Part shown: positions 25,401 through 37,395 of the stretch, in pieces
Numbering within the stretch: position 1 is the first letter of the stretch
How the letters are laid out: each line of letters starts with the position of its first letter
Assembly (NCBI GenBank): GCA_030737835.1
Contig: CM060849.1
Coordinates: 3,906,001 to 3,970,000 of the forward strand
DNA from: Acorus gramineus
Taxonomy: Eukaryota; Streptophyta; Magnoliopsida; Acorales; Acoraceae
DNA length: 64,000 nt
Reading direction: 5' to 3'
Notes under the pieces: generated by a model
What the model was told of the DNA's origin: nothing
What the model saw: the letters and a program-made list of their open reading frames with translations, nothing else
The model's database searches: none
Position numbers and translations under genes: made by a program

Positions 25401-28400
25401 CGTCATCACTGACATGTGAAAAAGTTAAAAATAGAAATATGTTTTACGTGACACATGACGCATAGGCGGTCCCAGTGCCTCACGTGTCACATGTTGAGCA
25501 TGTGCGACTAGGGTGGTGAACAGCATGTGTAGCAACACACTAAAACCAATGACTAGGGTGGTGAAGAACATGTTTTTACCTTCGTTTTTTTAGTTTTTGA
25601 AAAATTGTTCAGAACTCTTCCACCTTACTGAATCAACTAGGGTATAGTTCCAGACCAGAAAAAAGAGGGAGCATTCCAGTACACGAGCATTGAGCAATCG
25701 GAAGGTTTTAAAGAGACCAATGCAGCCACTGGCTACTACAGAGCCTCAGCCGAGATCCTCTATCACCCAGCTTCACTAAGATATCTCCAATCTTCCCTGA
25801 AACAGTCCCACTTCTTGTGCTCTAACACACTTCCTGGCTCTGTCTTTGATGAAGTAGATTGTGCTCTCCCAGACATTTTCAGAAGATGGGATAGCCGTCT
25901 TGACTACCACCTCATTTCTCTTGAGCCAAATAGCCCATCAGTCTGCAAAGGACAAGGATTTGTGACACTGCCTTGGTGCTCCTTTCTCCCTTCATCTTCA
26001 ATTCCATTCCAGCTTTCCACAAGCTATCTAATCTTTTAAAATCTGATTTCATACCAGCAACAGCCCCAAACAACACCACCAATTTCTCTCACAGGACAAT
26101 GACAGAACAAATATTCCACAATTCACCATCCATGATAGATAGAGGACATGCAGTGAAATCCCCAATTGCCCACTTGGGTATGTACTCCTTGTTATAAGCC
26201 TACCTAGATAGGTCAGCTACATAAACCTTTGAACCTGCAAAGAGACCTTTGTGCCGGAGTTTACTCTATTTTATCCAGAGTTTGAATATGCAAACTGTGT
26301 GGTATGCACATGCGGCCCGACATGCGGGATTGGCCAGCATATGTGGTTTGCATCCACTTATGACAAAAGGGCTAGGCCCACCAGGCTACTTGACCTGGTT
26401 ACCTGACCCACATAAGAATAAAAAAATGTTTTATTCATCATGAACTGCTTCTCCTCTTTCAATTGATGCTAGTTTTATTCATCACCATTCACCACCTCGA
26501 TTGTTGACCCTCCGGCGTTCAACACCTCGATGTTCAGAGGACAGTGGACCCTCTGGCGTTCTCTTTTCTTCATCACCTGATTCACCTCTGGCGTTCAACA
26601 CCTTCAGATGACAATACCCTCTCTAAAATCCTCTGTTTTGCTTGTGAATTGTTTGTTAGAAAAATGTAGGGTTTGTGTTGCTGTATGGTTTGTTAGAAAA
26701 ATATATATTTGTTTTATTTTTTGTATTTGGAATTAAAATTATGGGTTGAATAATTTGTGGCATTTAGCCAAATCTTTTATAATGTGGTGGTATCATTTCC
26801 TACCAGTTCCTTTAAGCATTGTGTTATAATTGTAGCCCAATAGGAAGAAAAATGGAACAATTACACACATATAAGCAAATATTATCTTTTTTTTGTTATA
26901 TATATTGCTATTAATAAAAATACAAACTTGCATATAATCCTGTAGACCTTGTGTACTCTATGTGGTACCCTAATTGCACGCAATCCGTTAATCGCATTTT
27001 CAAACACTGGATGTAGGTCTTCTTTGGGAATCACCGCCAAGAATCAAATGTGTGGACCAGTTATTTCTGGTCATGTATGCCTTGTGGACCTCCATTTTGG
27101 AAGGAGAAGTATGCCGGAAGTTTTTCTTTAGAAGCTGCTAGACAACAAGGCAAAATCCACTAATGTTGCTTAAAAAGCCTATATATGAGCATGACGAAGT
27201 TAGAAACGAGTCAACCATACTCTCCAAGCTCCAACACCTTATTTAATAAAGCCACCATATTTAACCCACACCTCCCCTATGAGTAAAGAGGGTAAAATAG
27301 TTGAGGTGAGAAGAAAAACACAGGGCACTTGTTGATGGAGGGATGATGGTGCTGGAGCAAGAATGGCAGTTGTCTACGGCGGGGTAATTCATGGAGCAAG
27401 TGGATAGCACGGAGGGGTTCTTGATGCACTCAACAGTGTGATTTGACGCACTGGAGATGGTTTGAAGAGATCAACTATTAATGGAGTAAAATGTGAAGAA
27501 GATCTGATACAAAGTGAAGGAGAAGAGAAAGGTTCAATAGTCTGTCGAAAAATCATCCAAATAAAACTAAAACATCTCTCAAATGTTGGATGTTGTTTGA
27601 AAATCAAAATCTACAAAGTACTCAACCTATGCCATTTCAGGGACCTTTAGCACATGTCACGTATGTCATTGCAAATTTTCTCAGCTTATCTGCATTTTAA
27701 ACTGTTTAATTTGAGAAATGTGGGAGTTGATAGTTGATACCTATAATTTAATTAAAATGGCAATTGCTTGAAGCAATGCTAAAATGCTCGAGCTGACAAG
27801 AATAGTTTTGTGTTCAAGTCCTGAGAGCGGTTACCTAGTGGGCGGGATGAATAGATCTATTAAACATTTATTTAAACTAGTTAATATGACCTGATCTAAT
27901 CACAAGTTCACAACTGAACTTCAGTTTTGTAGTATAGATTGAATCTTAGCATGCAGCAATTTGTTTATCTTGATAATTCAGCACGCATGTATTTTAGAAT
28001 TCAAACAAGTATACACAAGAATTTTTATGTGAAAGATTATTGAAGGGGAAAAACACATGATCAGTCCATAAACCAATCACTAAGGGAAAGTGGAGTTCGG
28101 AGTTATAACCCCGACGTTACCAATTTGATGCTGTCTGATACACCCCAAGTCTAAGTTGTTGTATCCATGTCCTCAATGTTTGTAACCTTAACATTGTCTC
28201 TGACATTGTGCTCGATCCCCTCTCATGTATGGTCTAGCACAATGACCCAAAAATTACCCATGATGAAGAGTAATCAAAGGATCATCTATTCTTTGGGTGC
28301 CCTTTTAGTACTAGGACTTGGGAAAAGGTGGGTTTGGCTCTAGGATCTTGATGTTCTTTCAACAATCTTGAAGGGTTGTGGCAATGGTTTCTGAAGAGGA

Positions 28401-31400
28401 GAAAGCGTGGGGACGAAAGCAATCTCACTAAATTCCAATGGCTAATCCCCCATGTGGTGTGTTCGAGCATTTGGCTCACACACAACAATGTCATCTTCCA
28501 ACAACGGAGGATTTACTTGGAAAATACACCAGCGATATTGGGTGTGGAGACACCCAATATCTTCAATCCTTAGATCTTGGGCCATTGCAATATTGGGTGT
28601 GGAGACACCTACAATCATGGGTAATTCTTGGTTCGGGAGGTTATTAGTAGGGTTTGTTTATGAGTGGTTTTTTCTATCATAGAGAATCCTTCTTTTTTTA
28701 TCTCCATTCTTCTGTTTAACTTTTGTTCAGAGATCCCTTGTCTCCTTTTGTTTGGGGACACCTTTAATTAATAAGATGTTCCTATCTTTTCTAAAAACAA
28801 AGGGGGTTACAAGTGGTCCAAATGCACCACCAACATCGCATGAGGGACAAGCTATTGGAACTTAGCAATGTTACTGCGATCACTTCTTTTGTGGTGCTTC
28901 TAGAATTATTGACACCCCTTCAAGCTCACTAAAAGAGCCCTGGGTCTCGATCAACAACAAAGAGTTTATTTATTTTTTTTTCTGAAGAAGAAGATATTAG
29001 AGAAATTATTAATAAAAGATGCTCCCGAACAAAAGCACACGAGGGAAATAGAACATCAATGTGGTACAAAGATAAAAGAAAGAAAGAAAGGTGAAGATAG
29101 AAGATAGAACATGGTGATCTCCATCCCTAAAGCATCTATTTCACCTCCCAACCCAATGATTGTCCATAATAGATGACAGAGTATCCACTCCAAGGATCAT
29201 CTTACCCCAATCTCTAAGGATGGAGGATATCATCGTCCAAGTGTTTTCCACAAAACCTCTTATGTTGGAAAACACATTCATTGCGGGTGATCCAAATGCT
29301 CCAACACACCGCACGAGGAACAAGCCATTGGAATTTAAACAGGGTTGCTCCTGTCACCTCTCTTGCGTCTCTTCCTAAATCAACTCCATATTCCCTCCAT
29401 CTCATTAAAGGGGCACTGCGATTCAAGGCCAAGCCCACCTTATGCCAAATTTTTGCACTAAAAGAACACTAAAATAAAATGTGGTCTTTAGATTCCTCTT
29501 CCACGTCAAAAAACATGCAAGTAACACTACCGTCATTTTCCTATTTCGAACGGTTGGTTTTGGTGAGAAGTGAGGACCTTGTCAAGAGTAAATCATACTT
29601 ACAATACACAACACAATATGATTTCTTCTGAATTAAACTCAATTCCTCATGAACAACCAATCATATATAGCACAATCATAAATGGTCTTTGCTACATTTA
29701 TCATCTATGAATCATAGCGGAATTTATAGAGTTTCATGTCTTGTTGAATTATCTTCTATGTTCTCTGCATTCAAAAGCATGGTCTTGCATCACATACTTA
29801 CGGAAATCATACATGAATTTTGCACAACATGCACATCAATAGTCCTGGAAGCCAAAATAAAAGAGAGAAAAAAAATGTTTTTTTAAATACTGGAATAATA
29901 TAGCGAGGCCTTATTACTACACAATTTATCAGTTGCAAGTCTTGCCATCCTTTCCATTTTTTATTATATTCTCATACTTGTGTGATTTCCTCACGTACTT
30001 TGGTTAGCTATTTTAGATATGTTATCTGAAATCAACCATGCATGCATATTTTTATGTGCATGTCCTTAACCTGGCCTTCGAAATCTTTTTTCCTTCAGAG
30101 AAATTACAGAAGACTCTACTGCCATTACCAGTCTTGTTAAGATGTTGAAGGCATCATCTTCAATTACTCAAATGAAGTCTGCCATTTTCCTCGAGTATCT
30201 ATCAGCGTCTGAGGTTAACGTGTCAAAATTGATAGAGGCTGGAATTGTACTTGGATTGAGTTCTGTTTTTCAACAAGGAATCTTAGAAGGTATGTGAATG
30301 CTCTCATCTTCCTATCGTCTAAAATAAAAAAAATATTGTTTTTCTTCCAATTGCTTGTTTTACTGCAGTTGGAGGAGGAAGAAGTTGTCCTAAATCATTT
30401 TTCGTCCAGTATATTTTTGCCCAGATGTATTATGTAAAATATTCACCTCATTTGCTTCTTTTTACCTATTTGCTTTCTCAATTTTACAGATGCTGCAATT
30501 TTTTTTGGTCTGGCATTGTTTGTAGCAAATAATGTTGTTGGTTGTATCTCAAATCTAAATATACGCACTTTGGTGCACATCAGAGCAGTGTCTGAAATTG
30601 GTAGCTCTATTGTGATTTTTCTAAAACTTCTCTTCTGACAGTGTATTTGCAGGCAATATGGGAGATGGACTTAGTTCTATGTAAAGCTTAGAATCATATT
30701 CTTGGCTATAGTTACTGAATATTTATTGATAAAATCACATTTAACAAGTCTAATTCCATCCAAATTTAGCCAGTGAAAAGATGTCCAATGAGATTGATAT
30801 GGTTATATAAATCAGTGTCAAGTCAACCTACAATGGAGTGGTGCAAAATTTTGGAGCAGGAGAGGGTTTTCCATGAAGTCATTGGCTAAGACTTTGTGGT
30901 GATTAGGAATTTGACTATGTTGGTTAGGTAGATAAAACTCCTGCTACTGCCGAGGAATTCTCCAACTCCTACAACCGGAAGAGCATTGAGAAGCATGCAA
31001 TATGTTGCCTGCTTTTATCTCTGAGGTAATTCATTAACTAAAAAGTCAAACTAAAATGCTTACCAAAATGACATTTTTAGGAGAGAAGGCTATATTTAGG
31101 AGTTCTTGGGTTGAGGTTTTGCATCCAGCGAGACATGAGATCTATGATAATCAATGAAATAGCTGGCCAACAATAGCAAAGTTATTGCTTTTGGGAATTG
31201 ACCCTTTCAGTTTGAAAACCGAGTTTTCATTAGATAGTGTATGAGTCATATTTGAAGAGGAGTCACTGGTCTGCAAACATAACCACCATTCCATATTCTT
31301 TTGCTTCAAATGTGTAATAGAAAAATTATAACCGAAATTTCACAATACAAATATTGCTCTCCTAGAACTCAGCAACAAAATCTAATAAGGAAACGCTTTT

Positions 31401-32154
31401 CATTTTCTTGGTTTTGTTGGATTCATATTGAATTATTGCATGCAGAAACTCTATAGAAACACTAACTGAAGCAAAGAAGATGCTAACTATTTCCCCGAAA
31501 TTGTGAGAAGTTATTTACTTCAATTTTTAATGGGCAGGCACTGATGATAAAAAAGATCTAGTTGAAGCCGAAGAAGCAGGCCAAGCCATAGCTGCCGCAT
31601 CCAGGTTGTTAACCAAACTGCTAAACTCAGAGCAGTTCAATTGTGCTGCAGACTTGGCGCAATTCACTCTCCTATTGCGTAGAGTTCTAAAGTCAGATAT
31701 AGCTCTACGTTCGAAAGACTGGGTTGCTGCATGCCTTGTAAAGCTTCAATCCGTAGCTGGGTCTGACATTAATCCAGAGGCCCCGATTGACATGGAGGTG
31801 ACTGTTTATGAAACTATCCCGCGGTTGGTTGAGCAGATGAAGAATTCATTCTCTCTGGATTCGCGAGAAGCTGCAGTTATTGAACTGAACAGCATATTCC
31901 CCAGAGGTGTTTTAGAATGCTGTAGGGCAGTCGCTGCTGAGGGAGGAATACCATCGCTGGTGAAGTTGGTTGATGAGGGGAGTGTGTTTGCCCAGGAAGC
32001 TAGCTTGGCCATTCTTTTTAATCTTAGCATGGATGATGAGAACCATCCAGCGATTATCTCTGCCGGAGTGATCCCTGTATTGCGGAGGATAATTCTTTCT
32101 GAAGGCCCACAAATGTCCCGTGCACTTCGCTTGCTGAGGAATTTGCCAACATGA
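16479..32154 (+). CDS. Armadillo-repeat protein, nine exons, probably plastid-targeted
   Basis: Exons inferred from splice signals and reading phase: 16479-16712, 17545-17883, 17967-18182, 23788-24437, 24673-24769, 24876-24926, 25010-25128, 30099-30289, 31538-32154. They sum to 2514 nt (837 residues) with no internal stop; TGA at 32152. Exon 1 (MDLSIPLKPNPHLPSFRRL, rich in Ser and Arg, poor in acidic residues) looks like a chloroplast transit peptide. ARM-type helices are clear in LLKSDSSSACEAAAGLLRTI, VKEQSVSTLWNLSVDEKLR, GGTLANLALSQCNHSIMVDS and, at the end, FAQEASLAILFNLSMDDENH. The central part carries VIRKEIKNVLLELSKDEYYR, LVPLIGSAAYKSF and SRYGASELLLGLN, shared with plant ARM proteins of about 830 residues of unknown biochemical role. 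Introns 3 (5.6 kb) and 7 (5.0 kb) are swollen by transposons. Confidence 0.9.
18440..18545. repeat. Dispersed short repeat, copy 1 (intron 3)
   Basis: ATGTCGAGCCCTCACC, a T run, then CACACTCGTCCATTGTAGTA and a TTATAA stretch. A similar order of text appears at 23255-23375 in the same orientation. Probably two copies of a small interspersed element; the family is not recognised. Confidence 0.35.
20570..21060 (-). mobile_element. LINE 3' ORF2 fragment in intron 3
   Basis: The minus strand reads WWESVCLPKNKGSLGIRNVK then EWNYAGLMELFWDVI, the conserved block downstream of the plant LINE reverse transcriptase. The frame then decays (GNSAYYYCL, stop). Antisense to the host gene. Confidence 0.75.
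21517..22594. mobile_element. Non-autonomous PIF/Harbinger-like element in intron 3
   Basis: Left end GGTAGCGTTTGGTA, right end reverse complement GGCAATGTTTGGTA (11 of 14 match). Both sides are flanked by TAA (21514-21516 and 22595-22597), the usual 3-bp target duplication. Length 1078 bp, with no transposase reading frame. Confidence 0.6.
23255..23375. repeat. Dispersed short repeat, copy 2 (intron 3)
   Basis: ATGTCCAGCTTG, a CCTCATC stretch, a T run, CACACACTCACCTATTGAAG and TATACTGTTATAATG. It resembles 18440-18545 in order and spacing. Confidence 0.35.
25640..26230 (-). mobile_element. LINE 3' ORF2 relic in intron 7
   Basis: Pieces of the minus strand read KWAIGDFTACPLSIMDGE, LFCHCPVRE, LDSLWKAGMELK and MSGRAQSTSSK, resembling the zinc-binding reverse-transcriptase-associated domain (zf-RVT) at the LINE C-terminus. 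Stops are frequent. Antisense to the host gene. Confidence 0.5.
28270..28640 (+). mobile_element. LINE C-terminal relic, sense orientation, intron 7
   Basis: The plus strand reads KFQWLIPHVVCSSIWLTHNN then VIFQQRR, a LINE ORF2 C-terminal block. An inverted relative lies at 29130-29480. Confidence 0.6.
28800..28970 (-). mobile_element. Short LINE C-terminal relic, intron 7
   Basis: The reverse complement repeats the text around the block at 29280-29400 (GAACAAGCCATTGGAATT-like, here GGACAAGCTATTGGAACTT). Heavily decayed. Confidence 0.4.
29130..29480 (-). mobile_element. LINE C-terminal relic, antisense, intron 7
   Basis: The minus strand reads FKFQWLVPRAVCWSIWITRN then ECVFQHKRF, followed by ILRDWGKMILGVDTL. 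It is the clearest of the three related relics in this intron and is inverted relative to 28270-28640. Confidence 0.65.
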
Positions 32155-32440
32155 TATCCGATCCAGTCTTGAATCCATACAGGTACAATGGGAGCTATAT
32201 TAAATTGAACATATGAAAAGAAATATTTGTTTTGTAGTGTCCATCTTTGCCGGAAAGCGTTATTGCAGAATTAGTGTCTTTGCGTTCTCAATTCATCGTG
32301 ATTATTCATTTCATTTTTATTCATTTTTTTACTGTGCTTGGCTGATCTAGAGGATATGCAAGGTATGATTTCATCCGATGAAAAGTGATGATATTTTGAC
32401 TGTAGGCTGATCCTGATATGGGAATAAAAGTATCAGCTCC

Positions 32441-33038
32441 AATTGATGAACAAAAAAGCGTTTAGCTACTCATGAAAGATGAAAAAGAAATGCAAAATTT
32501 GCTTAAAGCACACTAATTAATATGTCAGAGCCTGAATAAGCTAACAGCCAGTTCCAAACTGGAACATACAGGTTATCTTTGTATTCAACTGTCATCCCTT
32601 CAAACAGGTCTGCAAACCTCTCTCTCCCCCTCCCTCTCCCACATGTGCATAGCACATGACTTTCTTCCTTGCTGTCAAACAGCAGAACTGGTATTTTGCA
32701 TAACCAAGATGCTACATCGGGGCAAAACAAACACTACCAAATTGATGAACAAAAAAGCGTTTAGCTACTCATGAAAGATGAAAAAGAAATGCAAAATTTG
32801 CTTAAAGCACACTAATTAATATGTCAGAGCCTGAATAAGCTAACAGCCAGTTCCAAACTGGAACATACAGGTTATCTTTGTATTCAACTGTCATCCCTTC
32901 AAACAGGTCTGCAAACCTCTCTCTCCCCCTCCCTCTCCCACATGTGCATAGCACATGACTTTCTTCCTTGCTGTCAAACAGCAGAACTGGTATTTTGCAT
33001 AACCAAGATGCTACATCGGGGCAAAACAAACACTACCA
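32441..33038. repeat. Perfect 299-bp tandem duplication
   Basis: Unit 1 is 32441-32739 and unit 2 is 32740-33038; the junction repeats AATTGATGAACAAAAAAGCG. I saw no difference between units. It begins 287 bp after the armadillo stop codon, in its 3' UTR or just beyond. Each unit holds the same 75-codon minus-strand ORF, which I do not recognise. Confidence 0.95.
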
Positions 33039-33750
33039 AATTTTAAGTCACGAAAACCAAAAATTGTCAATTCTCCTCTGAAAGAAATGCCAGGAGCCCA
33101 ACTTAAATATATACATTGTCTTTCGAGCTTCCAAGTATAAAAAAGAAAATGTTAGGGACAATAGTTCCTGGAGTTTATTTTTAAACATGTACATATTTTT
33201 ATCAAAAAATTAAAATAAAATATATACTTGATGAGTATGCATGTGACATTTTCTTAATCTAATTTAGGAAGGGCGTTATATCACATGACCCATTATATAG
33301 CTCCATTTATAGCCTAAATATTTTGTTAGTAGCGTGCACTCACTGTAATGATGTCTATAACACATTTGAAGTATATTTTTTTAATTTTTTTACAAATATA
33401 CATATTAGGTTATTTATGTATTCTATTTTTTAAAAAACAAAAAAAGGATGTACTATTTTTGTGATGGAAAATTGGACCTGAATCTAAACATTTTCATTTA
33501 GTGAATGTAAAAACCACATGAATAACAAAAATGATTTGGGTGTATAAGTGTGCACACATATATAGAGCGTTTTACAATCATGTGAACAGTTCTATGTAGC
33601 TCGTTAGTTTTCCAGTGAAGTACGTACCTTCTTAGGAGATATATATATCTTGATAATTTTAGTTTACATTTGTTAAAATTAAGTGCATTCAATTTAAAAA
33701 ACATATAACTTATTATAGATGGTATTAATTAATTTAAAAAAAATTAAAAC
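33039..33750. other. AT-rich intergenic DNA
   Basis: Long A/T runs and no coding sequence that I can support. Confidence 0.5.
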
Positions 33751-33800
33751 ATATGGGACTGTCCACTTCTAGGGGTCCCTAGAAGTGGACAGTCCCATAT
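33751..33800. repeat. Perfect 24-bp inverted repeat with 2-nt loop
   Basis: Left arm 33751-33774 starts ATATGGGACTGTCC, loop GT, right arm 33777-33800 ends GGACAGTCCCATAT; every base pairs. Related A-rich text (AAATTAAAA) flanks both sides. Confidence 0.95.
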
Positions 33801-35069
33801 AAAATTAAAAAATTAACTCATTTAAAAAATTAATTCTCTAACATTTATATATATATATATATCAATGAAATTCTAGGTACTCCCCCCTCCCTCGCATCAT
33901 GATCAAGGCTGCCCACTTCACCAGAGGCACCGGCCATGTCTCACACGCCTCCACCACATGCATTGCCTATTCTATGCCCCAAAATTTGTGTGTTGGAATT
34001 GATAAAGAATTCAAATCAAAAGAGAGACAGGTACAGCTTTATATTCTTTATTTAATGAAGGGACACCACCACCTCCACAGAACGTGACGTGGGACAGACA
34101 GAATCTCTTATCAATAATTTAAGCATTAAAATATGAGTAAATCTGTGCGTGTGTTTTGTTTGTTAAACAAGCTGGCGAGTGGAGGTCTATGTGTCCGTAC
34201 TGAGTGGGGGAGCACGAGAAACATCAAAGTGGATTTTTTAAATATTATTAATGAATGTGGATTAAATTTATGGGAACTTGAGATTAACAGACGGGATCTT
34301 GTGCTTGCCGCTGCTTTGGAGTTTCTGACTTCAACCAACCTATCTTTGAATATAATCTTTTACAGTTCAGGCTCTTTTTTTAGAAGTTATTTTTTGGGTG
34401 TGTGTTCACATAACCCAATTAGCATCCAAAGATAGATGGTATTGATCTCAGCTACAAATGAATATTCAATCTATACTTGTGAAAATGATATGAATGTGTG
34501 GTTTTAAAATATGCATGAAAAAAAATGTATATATTTATGGCGAGGCCAACCTGCAATAACTTTGGGATTTGTGTCTAGATTTTGAACTTGGATCACATGT
34601 TTCATGGGAATTGGAAGCATGAAATTTAATCAATTTTGATGTGCCGCATCACCATAATTTTGATTTAGAAATTCCTCGGAGGATACAATGCAAATCTATA
34701 ATTTATATGTTTTTTTATTCACTGTCATTATCTCTTACCATGGAAATTACTGGTCACTCTCTTTGGTTTACAACACAGCACAAGGAGTGGAGTCTCACAG
34801 TGTGCATTGCGGTTGATATTCTTTGTTTCTCATGAATTTAGTGATGGGTGATGCCATGAGATAAAAAGAAATTTCCATGAACCAACCGGTCGGGGAAAAA
34901 AAATTTCATTGTTTTTTTTTAGTGTCCAAAACTAATCAAACTTTGGCCTACTGGTTTAGAACCATGAATGAAGATGTGATATGACCAGACTCTCGTCTCA
35001 TTTGCAGACACATCACACATTTTTTTTATTTTTTTAAAAATATATACTTATTTAATCAAATATATTGTT
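33801..35069. other. AT-rich intergenic DNA
   Basis: TA microsatellite near 33849-33862 and scattered short ORFs without recognisable motifs. Nothing else seen. Confidence 0.5.
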
Positions 35070-36412
35070 TATAAATTGGATAAATTGAGTTTGGAACCCT
35101 TGAGATCTTTGAAATCTACACAAACGCCCCTTGAGATTTTAAAATTTGCACTTACACCCTTTGCTGTTAATTTTTTTGTTAAGATGAGATAAAAGTATAT
35201 TTTTATCTTCTTAATTAAATCATTATCGTCTTTTCACCTTTTGATTAACTCTTGTGTGAGTAAATTCTTGAAAAAAAGTGAATCCATATATATTTGAAAG
35301 TTGATCATTGTATTAAATATTCACAAAGCGTCAAAGTATATCAAAAGTTAATTCATTCTCTTTTTTTTTAGATATTTAGAAAATTAATTAAATAATAAAA
35401 TAATAATTTTGAAGTACTTTTTTTTTTCATATTAACGGAAAAATCTAACTGTAAGACTTGTAACTAGGCCTGTCAACGGGTCGGGTCCAGACCCGGACCC
35501 GACCCGACCCGGACCCGATTACACGTGTAATATACCCGACCCGATTTGGACCCGACCCGAGTTGGACCCGACCCGGCGGACCCGAACAAACAAACGGGTC
35601 GGGTCCGGGTCCACCCCGCCCCGACCCGTTGGACCCGTTGGACCGACTGTTTTTTTTAATATATGTTCATATATTATAAGACCATTAGTATTAGTTGATA
35701 CATAATTTTATTTCTTACTTAACTTATTTTTGTATCTACAAGTTCATAAATCATAATCATAACAAGCCTATAAATCGGTTTGTTTTAGACAATTAACTTA
35801 TTAGCTTTTGAATTTGTATGATTAATTAGTTTGTTGCATGATTTATATTTATTATTTAGGTTAATATGTTAGTGTTTATTGTTTTGAATGTTGTTTAGGT
35901 TAATATTGTTTTGAATGTTGTTTAGGTTAGTTATGTTTATTATTTAGATTAATATGATTTTTATGTTAGTGATTATTGTTTTGGATGTTGTTTAATAATT
36001 CACTTACTTCTTTTGAATTGTATAAAATTATATTCAAACATAATCTTATTAACAATAATGTTTTATTATAAAAAAATTTAAATAAAATGATAAGGCAAAC
36101 AAATACATGAGCTCTTCTCTTCTTTTTTTTTTTTTTTTACCCAACCATCTGGGTCGGGTCGGACCCGGACCCGACCCGGGTCCGACGGGTCCGGGTCCGG
36201 GTCCATATTTCCCCAGACCCGCCGGGTCCTGGGTTGGACCCGGACCCGTCGGGTCCTGTCACGGGTCGGGTCCGGGTCCACCCCGACCCGACCCGACCCG
36301 ACCCGGACCCGACCCGTTGACAGGCCTACTTATAACCACATGTTACTGAACTTTAGGGGGGTGTTTTTGCAAGTTTCAGTAATTTTAGGGGGTCTAAATG
36401 CATTACCCTTAT
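35070..36412. repeat. Palindromic repeat hosting the hAT-like element
   Basis: The left end (CACAAACGCCCCTTGAGATT) and the reverse complement of the right end (CTTGCAAAAACACCCCCC-like) share layout and motifs of the kind 'few-base word, AAACNCCCC, TTTGAAA'. This suggests an older inverted-repeat element split by the insertion at 35465. Confidence 0.35.
35465..36328. mobile_element. hAT-like non-autonomous element with GC-rich inverted arms
   Basis: The ends TAGGCCTGTCAACGGGTCGG and its reverse complement are perfect for about 20 bp. They continue into 150-190-bp arms made of ACCCGACCC / GGGTCGGGT words. Flanks CTTGTAAC (35457-35464) and CTTATAAC (36329-36336) form an 8-bp target duplication with one mismatch, as expected for hAT. 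The 864-bp element has an AT-rich centre and no transposase. Confidence 0.75.
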
Positions 36413-37395
36413 AAATTATGTGCATACTCGTAAGAATTTTGAATGCATATTTTTTTTCAGTAATGCAGCATATGCTAAGATGATATAGTTAATATTGTTT
36501 TAGTCAATTTCATATAGACATACTGCAAAACGGCATCAGTGTTTCCATGTCTAGATTCACCCATCACACCACGGATGCTGCCCTTGGACTTACTTTCCAA
36601 TTAATCTCAAACATCAAAAGACTAGGTAGACTTTAGACATCATAAGATAGTGACCTCATCGTGAATTGAAGATATTGAAAGCCAAGGTGGTACGCATGAC
36701 AAATTAGGCTTCACAAATGCGTGTGATGGGAAATGAAGTGGCCCCCAAAGATGTGGATGTGAGGAACCCAAAAAAAAAAAAAGAAAAAAAAAGGAGAAAA
36801 AAAAGACTACAATGGGTAGGGGACAACCCACCTTAAATTATCTATCTAGATTCAAATGGATGACAATTAAATTTCCATACCATGTGTCATGTAGTTCTTC
36901 TGGGTGTTATTGAGAATTAAATTCATTTGATTTTGAGTTTATAAATGAAAAAAAAAAGAACCACTTGTGTACAGGTATGTCCATCAATCGACAAGTATTA
37001 TTTGTCCCATGTTGCAAAAGATAATTTAATTTATGTTCTTCATTCAATGGAATAATTAAGCATATCACTTTATTTTTCATGGTATGCAATACTTCAAGAA
37101 AAATTCATGCAAAACTGCACAAAATCCCCAGTCTTATATATACACACTATGTACACATACTTCATGGAACAGTGCACGTCGTATAATTTATTTAAACGTG
37201 TATCATGTAAAAAATGTAGATACAAAAAATGTAGATACAGAGTTTAATCAATCATATAGAATCTCTGACAGATCCAAACAGGCACTCTTTTTTCAATCAA
37301 CGAAGAGTTGGTGGATTACAAGGAGACGAGGTCTTGTTAGGATTGATCAACATCCAATAGAAAATTAACATGTTGTGGAGGGTAAAATCAGGTCC
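36413..37395. other. Intergenic DNA
   Basis: AT-rich with A homopolymers near 36770-36805. No gene or repeat end that I can support before the antisense LTR begins at 37396. Confidence 0.45.

Noticed and set aside
26949..27131. Possible small gene on the plus strand
   Set aside because: 60 codons with no recognised motif inside an intron; chance length.
32503..33029. Two identical 75-residue minus-strand ORFs as a duplicated gene
   Set aside because: They arise from the 299-bp tandem duplication. No domain was recognised and there is no promoter or exon context.
33899..34435. Short plus-strand ORFs downstream of the armadillo gene
   Set aside because: No family motif, no coding context, AT-rich surroundings.
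35465..36328. Interstitial telomeric repeats
   Set aside because: The words are ACCCGACCC/GGGTCGGGT, not the plant telomere unit TTTAGGG, and they form inverted arms of a transposon.
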